Below the pieces are notes generated by a model that saw only the letters and a list, made by a program, of their open reading frames with translations, made no database searches and was not told where the DNA came from. 37,721 bases of DNA from Spirochaetaceae bacterium. Its GTDB lineage: Bacteria > Spirochaetota > Spirochaetia > Treponematales > Rectinemataceae. Position numbers and translations under genes: made by a program. The stretch lies in the NCBI GenBank assembly GCA_026418115.1, contig JAOABY010000017.1, positions 1 to 37,721 of the forward strand, read 5' to 3'. Positions 14,265-20,507 of the stretch are shown piece after piece (positions within the stretch are counted from its first letter, which is position 1; each line of letters starts with the position of its first letter).

Positions 14265-16136
14265 TTATTTTTTAAGCCGTTTCCTGATAGTAACTCTGTC
14301 AAGATCGAGGCGTTTTGCAGTACGGGAAATGTTTTCGCCCTCCTGAATATATACGTGATGAATGATTCTATCCTCAATTTCCCTGAGAGTCCCAATCAGG
14401 AAATCACCACCTGGTTCAGATTTGTTAGGGTTGTTCTTGCTGCTTTCGATCGATGAAATAACAATGGATGCAGCACGCTCACCGAATAGGTAATAGAGGG
14501 TAAAATAGCGTTCAGCCAAATTTTCCAATTCCCGAACATTCCCAGGCCATTCGTAATCAGAAAGAACCCTCAGCAAGGAATCGGGTACATTTACTTTTAA
14601 TGGCGAATGCTTGCGAGCAGCCATTTTTGTGAGAAAGAGCATGAACAGATGTTCAACATCACCTTTCCTGGCACGCAGTGGCGGAATGTTGATCTCCAGT
14701 ACATTTAATCTGTAATACAAGTCTTTTCTAATTCTTCCTCTTTTCACCTCCTCCTGCAGGGGAATGTTCGATGCTGTAATTACCCGAACTGAAACTGGAA
14801 TGATTTTGGTATCCCCGATACGCATGATTTCCCGTTCCTGTAAAACTCGCAGGAGTTTCGACTGTAGCTGGAAATCAAGCTCATTGATTTCATCCAGAAA
14901 AATGGTGCCATTATGAGCGAGCTCAAAAAGACCGGCTTTCCCGCCACGCATGGCACCGGTAAATGCCCCTTCAGCATATCCGAATAACTCGCTTTCAAGC
15001 AGGCTGGCAGGAAGTGCACCACAGTTTATAGCTACAAAAGGTCCATCCCTCACAGCGCTTGCATTATGAATGCTCTGAGCCAGAAGCTCCTTACCAGTCC
15101 CCGTTTCTCCATAGATCACTATATTGCTATCGGTCTGAGCATATTGCCGAGCAATATCTATACAAAATTGCATTGAGGGAGATGAAGTATAGATATCAGA
15201 GAATGTGTGCTTGGCTGTGAGACCCTTTGCATACAGTTGTTTTCTCACTTTATTTTCAAGAGCCTGAATTCTGCCAACATCCTGCAGGACGATGACAGCA
15301 CCTTCCACTTTGCTGTTGGCAACGAATGGAGTCAGATTGACAGCGAATCGCCTCCCATTTATTTCTTCCAATTTGCCTGTGACTTCAGAACCTTTTTCCA
15401 TGATACGAATCAGTTCTTTATCATTGATGACTGACTGAATGGATGTCCCATTTAGAATTGACATACCCAATAGTTCTGAGGCCTTGGAATTTACTTGATT
15501 TACAACACCATTTTTATCAACAGCCAGGATGGCTTCCTGTACAGAATTGAGGATTGCTCTTATTCTTATGTCACTTTCACGCTGTAAGCGGATTTTTTTT
15601 GCTATGAGAACAGCTTTGCTGAGTGCCTCATACACTGCATATTCATCTGATTCTATAAGATGCAGTTCAGTATTGATTCCTCTGGCAGCATTTATAGTAA
15701 TCATATCTCCAATCAATACGTCGATTCTCTGATTCGCTATCAGTTGGATTCTGGATTCGACTTCCGTCTCGGTATCAACCGGCAGACATGTGATCGGGAT
15801 ATCCAGTATTGTGCACATCTTTTCTACCTGTTCGGTCAAAGACCTGAAACCGATTACTGCTGCCTTCTTCTTGGCATGTATTAACGGTTGAAGCACCCGG
15901 AGAAGTTCATATTGTGATATTCCAATCTCAATTACTTCAACTCCAAATGTTTCGCGTATTAGCTTTGCAGTACCTCCCCTGCTGACGATAATTGACCCAT
16001 CAATCATTGCAGCTCTTGCAGGCTCAAGAGCTTCCTGCAGATTTGCAACTATAGTGTTTATCGGAATGTCAAAACGATCGATCAAGGAGTCCGCGATTAT
16101 TTTCATCTCTTTATACGGTGCTATCAGGATCACCAT
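14265..16136 (-). CDS. Sigma-54-dependent activator with PrpR_N-type sensor and PAS domain
   Basis: A 623-residue enhancer-binding protein. Residues about 1-175 resemble the PrpR_N effector domain (SRGGTAKLI, VIEIGISQYELLR). About 190-290 form a PAS domain (ILNSVQEAILAVDKNGVVNQVN). About 320-555 form the AAA+ module with Walker A GETGTGKE (near 343), the sigma-54 contact loop GAFTGA (near 389) and Walker B GTIFLDEI. The C-terminus is a Fis-type HTH (NISRTAKRLDLDRVTIRKRLKK). No receiver domain is present, so it probably binds a metabolite. The ATG at 16136 has AGGAG eleven bases upstream. A GTG at 16178 would add 14 residues but has no ribosome-binding site. It is transcribed toward the kinase operon, which it most likely activates. 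Confidence 0.92.
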   Translation of the reverse strand: MVILIAPYKEMKIIADSLIDRFDIPINTIVANLQEALEPARAAMIDGSIIVSRGGTAKLIRETFGVEVIEIGISQYELLRVLQPLIHAKKKAAVIGFRSLTEQVEKMCTILDIPITCLPVDTETEVESRIQLIANQRIDVLIGDMITINAARGINTELHLIESDEYAVYEALSKAVLIAKKIRLQRESDIRIRAILNSVQEAILAVDKNGVVNQVNSKASELLGMSILNGTSIQSVINDKELIRIMEKGSEVTGKLEEINGRRFAVNLTPFVANSKVEGAVIVLQDVGRIQALENKVRKQLYAKGLTAKHTFSDIYTSSPSMQFCIDIARQYAQTDSNIVIYGETGTGKELLAQSIHNASAVRDGPFVAINCGALPASLLESELFGYAEGAFTGAMRGGKAGLFELAHNGTIFLDEINELDFQLQSKLLRVLQEREIMRIGDTKIIPVSVRVITASNIPLQEEVKRGRIRKDLYYRLNVLEINIPPLRARKGDVEHLFMLFLTKMAARKHSPLKVNVPDSLLRVLSDYEWPGNVRELENLAERYFTLYYLFGERAASIVISSIESSKNNPNKSEPGGDFLIGTLREIEDRIIHHVYIQEGENISRTAKRLDLDRVTIRKRLKK

Positions 16137-16262
16137 TTTTGATTCAGCTCCTCTCACTGACTTCCTAATACTAATCACAAATAGGCATTAATAACTTGCA
16201 TCAGAATTCTGTATGCTGGTGCATGTTGTTTTTCATGGAAAATGGTACCGCACTGAGTTGAT

Positions 16263-16281
16263 CATGAAATACAATTTCATG
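16263..16281. repeat. Perfect hairpin between aroA and the activator gene
   Basis: CATGAAAT (16263-16270) and ATTTCATG (16274-16281) pair around a three-base loop, six bases beyond the aroA stop on the minus strand. A T-run is lacking. It may end the aroA message or serve as an operator for the activator gene; a ten-base palindrome, CAGAATTCTG (16202-16211), also lies in this 150-base gap. Confidence 0.45.
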
Positions 16282-16286
16282 CTACT

Positions 16287-17612
16287 TTATTCTTTCACGA
16301 GACTGAGTACCTTAAAAAACCCCGGCCACGACTTGGCCACGCATTCCGCACCGCGAATCTGTACAGGGCCGGCAGCACGCAGCGCAGCAATCGCTGCGGT
16401 CATCGCGATGCGGTGATCGCCGTGCGCATCTACCTCGCCGCCTGAGATGGCACCCCCATGTATCACAAGGCTATCGCGCTCCCGGTCGATCTCGATCCGG
16501 ACGCCGAGCGCCTTATAGACATCCTGGAGCGTCGCCGCCCGGTCGCTTTCTTTTGCGGCGAGACGGTGCACACCCTGCACCACCGAGACACCCGGAATCG
16601 CTGCAGCGAGCGCTGCAAGCGGCGGAAAGAGGTCCGGGCAGTTGATGGCTTCGAATTCGAAGGGTCTGAGAGCTCCGGGTGCGACGCAGCACCGTCCCTC
16701 GCGCCATTCGACCCGCGCGCCCGCCGCTTCAAGCACCTCGAGGATCGCCCGGTCCGGCTGCTCCGATGCTGGATCAAGCCCTTCGATCTGTAGTCCGCGC
16801 GGCGTCCCTGCTATGGCCGCGGCAACCGCCAGAAACGCAGCCCCGCTCCAGTCGCCTTCGACGTCGAACGAAGTTGCCCTGTAGCGCTGCCCGCCGGCGA
16901 CGTGGAAGCGCACATGCTGCGTGCCACCAAGGCTGTTGCAGCCAGCGCCTTCATCTTCGCCCTCGACATCGATATGGACACCGAAACGCGCGCATACCTG
17001 CCGCGTCAGGTCAAGGTACCCCACACTGACCGCATTGCGCACCTCCAGCACCGAATCCCCGCGGCACAGCGGCAGCGCGATCAGCAGTCCCGTGATGGTC
17101 TGCGAACTGCCCTGCGCATCGATGCTCGCATGCCCAGCCTTGAGCGGGCCGCGCACCACAAGCGGCGGAAATCCCCCCGGCGCACTCGCGCATGTCGCGC
17201 CGAAAGCCGCCAGCGCCTCAGCCACCATCTGCATTGGCCGCTTCAGCAGCGTACCTTCGGCTTCAAGCCTAACCGTCCGGTTCCCCAGCGCAGCGATCGG
17301 GGCGTACATCCGCATGCAGAGGCCCGATTCGCCACAGGAGAGCGCGAGCGTCTCCCCTTCTGCCCCGCCCGCGATCTGCCTCAGACCACCCTCGATACCA
17401 AGGGACCCGGGCTCCGGCTGCTGCACGCGGGCGCCCAGCCCCTCGGCAACCCTCAGCGCAGCAAGCGCATCATTGCAGAGTGTGACACCCCCCAGCATCG
17501 AAACTCCCTCTGCAAGCGCAGCACAGGCAATGGCGCGCTGGAGGGCACTCTTTGAGGCGGGCGCGCGGACTCTGCCTTCCACTCTGCCGGGATAGACCAC
17601 TCGTGTTTCCAT
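16287..17612 (-). CDS. aroA: 3-phosphoshikimate 1-carboxyvinyltransferase (EPSP synthase)
   Basis: Transfers enolpyruvyl from PEP to shikimate-3-phosphate, the step before AroC. The 441 residues include K21-S22 and R26 in SKSALQR, the PEP-side loop CGESGLCMRM (93-102), SSQTITGLL, NCPDLFPPLAA with the catalytic Asp, KESDRAATL, DHRIAMT and KSWPGFF. Against E. coli the loop has Leu98 at the T97 position and Met102 at the P101 position, the two positions changed in glyphosate-tolerant TIPS enzymes. The start at 17612 has GGAG nine bases upstream and fits the family; a 39-residue longer reading is unsupported. It is strongly GC-rich and lies on the opposite strand from aroC-pheA-tyrA, beyond the AT-rich block. 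Confidence 0.95.
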   Translation of the reverse strand: METRVVYPGRVEGRVRAPASKSALQRAIACAALAEGVSMLGGVTLCNDALAALRVAEGLGARVQQPEPGSLGIEGGLRQIAGGAEGETLALSCGESGLCMRMYAPIAALGNRTVRLEAEGTLLKRPMQMVAEALAAFGATCASAPGGFPPLVVRGPLKAGHASIDAQGSSQTITGLLIALPLCRGDSVLEVRNAVSVGYLDLTRQVCARFGVHIDVEGEDEGAGCNSLGGTQHVRFHVAGGQRYRATSFDVEGDWSGAAFLAVAAAIAGTPRGLQIEGLDPASEQPDRAILEVLEAAGARVEWREGRCCVAPGALRPFEFEAINCPDLFPPLAALAAAIPGVSVVQGVHRLAAKESDRAATLQDVYKALGVRIEIDRERDSLVIHGGAISGGEVDAHGDHRIAMTAAIAALRAAGPVQIRGAECVAKSWPGFFKVLSLVKE

Positions 17613-17629
17613 GCTCGTACTCCGGATGC

Positions 17630-17645
17630 TATGGTTTATACCATA
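17630..17645. promoter_or_regulatory. Small dyad upstream of aroA
   Basis: TATGGT (17630-17635) and ACCATA (17640-17645) are inverted around four bases, just upstream of the aroA start (17612, minus strand). Position suggests an operator or promoter-associated element; no -35/-10 pair was convincing. Confidence 0.3.
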
Positions 17646-17711
17646 TCCAGCAGCTGGCCGCCATGGATGCGGCACGAGCACAGGCCGCCTCTCATCGCAG
17701 CATAAAGGCAG

Positions 17712-17740
17712 AAAAAAGGCGGCCCCCACGGGAGCCGCCC
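17712..17740 (-). terminator. Rho-independent terminator after gdhA
   Basis: On the minus strand GGCGGC pairs with GCCGCC, extended inward by CCC/GGG, and is followed at once by six Ts (complement of 17712-17717). It begins about 25 bases beyond the gdhA stop and separates gdhA from aroA. Confidence 0.92.
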
Positions 17741-17764
17741 TCTTATATTACCGCATTCCAGCGA

Positions 17765-19111
17765 TCACACCAGACCCTGTGCGATCATGGCATCGGCGAC
17801 CTTCTTGAAGCCGGCGATGTTGGCGCCGACCACATAGTTGCCTTCGAAGCCGTACTTTTCAGCGGTTTCGATGCAGTTCTTGTGAATATTGACCATGATC
17901 TCATGCAGTCTGCGGTCCACTTCCTCGGCACTCCACGCAAGGCGCATGGAGTTCTGGCTCATCTCGAGTCCGCTGGTCGCCACGCCACCGGCATTGGCAG
18001 CCTTGCCGGGTGCGAACGGGATCTTCTTGTCGATGAAGAGCTTCCAGGCTTCCGGAGTGCAGCCCATGTTGGACACTTCGACCACAATCTTGACGCCATT
18101 GGCGATGAGGGCCTTGGCATCTTCGCCATTAAGCTCGTTCTGGATAGCGCAGGGCATTGCAATGTCGACTTTCTGCTCCCAGGGCTTGCGGCCTTTGAAG
18201 AAGGTCGCCTTCGGGAACTTCTTGACATAGTTTTCTACCTTGTTGCGGTCGATGACAAGCATCTCCTCGAGGTAGTCCCACTTCTCCTTGGTGCCGATGC
18301 CATCAGGATCATACACGTAGCCGTCCGGGCCGGACACGGTGACGACCTTGGCGCCAAGCTGGCTTGCCTTGATGCAGGCACCCCAAGCGACGTTGCCGAA
18401 ACCGGACACTGCAACGGTCTTGCCCTCAAGGCTGTCGCCCATTTTCTTGAGCATTTCCTGCGCAAAGTAGACAGCGCCGAATCCGGTTGCCTCGGGGCGG
18501 ATCAGCGAACCGCCGAACGAGAGTCCCTTGCCGGTGAAGGTGCCGGTGAACTCATTCGCAAGGCGCTTGTACTGGCCAAACATGTAACCGACTTCGCGGC
18601 CGCCAACGCCGATATCGCCAGCGGGCACATCGGTATCGGGGCCGATGTGGCGGAATAGCTCGGTCACGAAGCTCTGGCAGAAGCGCATGATCTCATTGTC
18701 GCTCTTGCCATTGGGATCAAAGTCGGAACCGCCCTTGCCGCCGCCCATGGGAAGGCCGGTAAGAGCGTTCTTGAAGGTCTGCTCGAATCCGAGGAACTTC
18801 AGGGTTGAGAGCGTAACTTTCGGATGGAAGCGGATGCCGCCCTTGTAGGGTCCGATTGCCGAGTTGAACTGCACGCGGTAGCCGCGATTGACATGGTACT
18901 CGCCCTTGTCGTCGACCCAGGGTACACGGAACATCACCACGCGCTCGGGTTCCACAATGCGCTCAAGAATCTTCTGCTGGCGATACTTGGGTTCAGCTTC
19001 GATAAGCGGCGTGATGGACTCGAGCACTTCTTCCGCTGCCTGAAGGAATTCGCTCTCCCAGGGATAGCGGGCACGAAGATCGTCCAGCACTTCCTTTATG
19101 TAAGCATTCAT
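17765..19111 (-). CDS. gdhA: Glutamate dehydrogenase, hexameric, probably NADP-specific
   Basis: Reversible reductive amination of 2-oxoglutarate; in bacteria this type usually assimilates ammonia. The 448-residue length and sequence match the bacterial small-hexamer class. Visible motifs are the substrate site GPYKGGIRFHP, the catalytic-lysine segment LPMGGGKGGSDFDP, DVPAGDIGVGGRE, and the Rossmann region VAVSGFGNVAWGA near residue 240, where the second-strand motif (VTVSGPDGYV) fits NADP-type enzymes. The start at 19111 follows GGAGG; a twelve-residue extension to 19147 is unsupported. Probably monocistronic: it has a recognisable promoter and hairpin upstream and a strong terminator downstream. 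Confidence 0.96.
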   Translation of the reverse strand: MNAYIKEVLDDLRARYPWESEFLQAAEEVLESITPLIEAEPKYRQQKILERIVEPERVVMFRVPWVDDKGEYHVNRGYRVQFNSAIGPYKGGIRFHPKVTLSTLKFLGFEQTFKNALTGLPMGGGKGGSDFDPNGKSDNEIMRFCQSFVTELFRHIGPDTDVPAGDIGVGGREVGYMFGQYKRLANEFTGTFTGKGLSFGGSLIRPEATGFGAVYFAQEMLKKMGDSLEGKTVAVSGFGNVAWGACIKASQLGAKVVTVSGPDGYVYDPDGIGTKEKWDYLEEMLVIDRNKVENYVKKFPKATFFKGRKPWEQKVDIAMPCAIQNELNGEDAKALIANGVKIVVEVSNMGCTPEAWKLFIDKKIPFAPGKAANAGGVATSGLEMSQNSMRLAWSAEEVDRRLHEIMVNIHKNCIETAEKYGFEGNYVVGANIAGFKKVADAMIAQGLV

Positions 19112-19144
19112 TGCTCCCTCCTTGTCCGGGATTGTTCTTGATGT

Positions 19145-19170
19145 CAAGGTCGGCCTGTCTGCCGACCTTG
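19145..19170. promoter_or_regulatory. Ten-base-pair hairpin in the gdhA leader
   Basis: CAAGGTCGGC (19145-19154) and GCCGACCTTG (19161-19170) are perfectly complementary around a six-base loop. The predicted gdhA start point (about 19167) lies inside the first arm, so the element is either an operator covering +1 or a 5' stem-loop on the mRNA. No T-run follows toward gdhA, which argues against termination of corC transcripts by an intrinsic mechanism. Confidence 0.6.
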
Positions 19171-19173
19171 GAT

Positions 19174-19202
19174 ATTGTATACCTGTTTATCGAAACGGGC
19201 AA
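19174..19202 (-). promoter_or_regulatory. Sigma-70-type promoter of gdhA
   Basis: The minus strand has TTGCCC (complement of 19197-19202), a 17-base spacer and TACAAT (complement of 19174-19179). The match to TTGACA/TATAAT is 4/6 and 5/6. It is the best-placed pair upstream of gdhA and sits in an AT-rich gap after corC. Confidence 0.5.
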
Positions 19203-19233
19203 GTCAATTTTATATTCGAAACATTATTTTACA

Positions 19234-20040
19234 TTATGAAACAGCATCGGAGTCTGAAGGAGTATGCTCCTGCATCCTCTCCATGCGCACCGATTTTAGT
19301 CGATGCCCATCCATTTCCTCGACCACGAAGCGAAGGCCATCACGCTCAACCTGTTCCCCTTTCTCCGGTATCCTTCCAAAGAGATCAAACACATAGCCAG
19401 CAAGGCTGTCATACTCCTCAGCAGGCAGATCGAGCGTGGCAGCCTCATTGATATCCTCAAGTCTGACACGTGCATCACAGCGCCAGGTGTCATTGTCCAG
19501 CTTGACTATCTGCTCGGCCTCCGAATCGAATTCGTCCTGGATTTCTCCCACTATTTCTTCGATGATGTCTTCGAGGCAGATGATACCCGCCGTGCCGCCA
19601 TACTCGTCTACCGCGATGGCAATATGCACATGCCGCCGCCGGAATTCCTTGAGAAGGCTGTCAATTCGCTTGGTCTCCGGGACAAAGAAAGGCGGACGCA
19701 TGAGGCGGTCGAGGCGCAGAGGCTGCTGGCGCACCATCGCTGCGAGCACATCCTTGGCATACAGGATGCCGACGATATTATCGATGGTGTTGGAGTACAC
19801 CGGAATGCGGGAGTGGCCTGACTCGACGAGAATCGAGAGTACTTCGTCAATGGGCGTCGTATCCTCCACGCAGACAGCGTCGGTGCGAGGCACCATGACA
19901 TCGCGGACAATTTTTTCCGGAAGCTGTTCGACGCCTTCGATCATTTCCTGGCGCTCGGACGCTGACAGCACAGGAGCCGGCTGGCTCTCATCGGTGCGCC
20001 TCGAAGTCATTACCTGGAGCAGCTTCGAAAGCAATTTCAT
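19234..20040 (-). CDS. CBS-pair / CorC_HlyC domain protein (TlyC-like)
   Basis: A 268-residue protein without membrane segments. Residues about 45-165 hold two CBS motifs, introduced by VRDVMVPRTDAV and containing GHSRIPVYSNTIDNIVGILYAKD and the EYGGTAGIICLEDIIEEIVGEI hinge. The C-terminal quarter is the CorC_HlyC domain (EEYDSLAGYVFDLFGRIPEKGE). Spirochaete homologues are often annotated as haemolysin TlyC, but relatives of CorC are better linked to Mg/Co transport; toxin activity should not be assumed. It lacks the membrane-spanning DUF21 part of larger relatives. The start overlaps the ybeY stop by four bases, and the gene ends the phoH operon. Confidence 0.9.
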   Translation of the reverse strand: MKLLSKLLQVMTSRRTDESQPAPVLSASERQEMIEGVEQLPEKIVRDVMVPRTDAVCVEDTTPIDEVLSILVESGHSRIPVYSNTIDNIVGILYAKDVLAAMVRQQPLRLDRLMRPPFFVPETKRIDSLLKEFRRRHVHIAIAVDEYGGTAGIICLEDIIEEIVGEIQDEFDSEAEQIVKLDNDTWRCDARVRLEDINEAATLDLPAEEYDSLAGYVFDLFGRIPEKGEQVERDGLRFVVEEMDGHRLKSVRMERMQEHTPSDSDAVS

Positions 20041-20507
20041 GAAAGGATCCTTCCTCCCAGTCGGTGCAAGATTTGTTCCTGCAGCATCAGCATGGGATGG
20101 TCCGGGTCGTTGGTTTCGTGATCCATCCCGCTGAGATGCAGCAGTCCATGCACGATGAGGCGGCGCAGTTCCTCATCAGCATCCACGCCGAAATCCTCTG
20201 CATTCCGGTACACCGCTGGTATGCTGATGATAATGTCGCCTGCAACATACCACGTAGTATCGAGGCCGGGTTCGCTGGCGTCCAACGAAAAGGAAAGCAC
20301 ATCCGTAGGGGCATCAATGCCCCGGTAGTCACGGTTGAGCTGCTGTATTACCTCATCGTTGCAGAATGTCAGAGAAACCTGCCAGTGCTGCTTGCCAAGG
20401 GCGCTCAGCACCTCCAGCGCATACTCGGCGGCATTGGCAGCCCAGGCTGGCTCCTCCAGGCCTGCTGTCCCAAACAGCACCTGATTATCGGCGTTCTCCG
20501 GATTCAT
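20037..20507 (-). CDS. ybeY: Endoribonuclease YbeY (16S rRNA 3'-end maturation)
   Basis: A small zinc-dependent RNase needed for 16S rRNA maturation and ribosome quality control. The 156 residues include DVLSFS and GDIIIS upstream of the metal motif HGLLHLSGMDH, whose histidines (about 120, 124, 130) bind zinc. AGGAG nine bases before the ATG at 20507 decides the start; a 36-residue extension on the same frame lies inside the 7TM-HD gene and is unsupported. The true start still overlaps the 7TM-HD gene by 23 bases, and the stop overlaps corC, so the genes are translationally coupled. phoH-HD-ybeY is a common bacterial order. Confidence 0.95.
   Translation of the reverse strand: MNPENADNQVLFGTAGLEEPAWAANAAEYALEVLSALGKQHWQVSLTFCNDEVIQQLNRDYRGIDAPTDVLSFSLDASEPGLDTTWYVAGDIIISIPAVYRNAEDFGVDADEELRRLIVHGLLHLSGMDHETNDPDHPMLMLQEQILHRLGGRILS

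Noticed and set aside
16137-16178. GTG start of the sigma-54 activator
   Set aside because: No ribosome-binding site lies upstream of the GTG, while AGGAG precedes the ATG at 16136; kept only as an alternative.
17552-18658. A 368-codon open frame on the + strand opposite gdhA
   Set aside because: Antisense shadow of gdhA with no domain signature; it also runs through the gdhA terminator.
19234-20040. Haemolysin/toxin identity for the TlyC-like gene
   Set aside because: The visible domains are a CBS pair and CorC_HlyC. It has no pore-forming or secretion feature and sits in a housekeeping operon.
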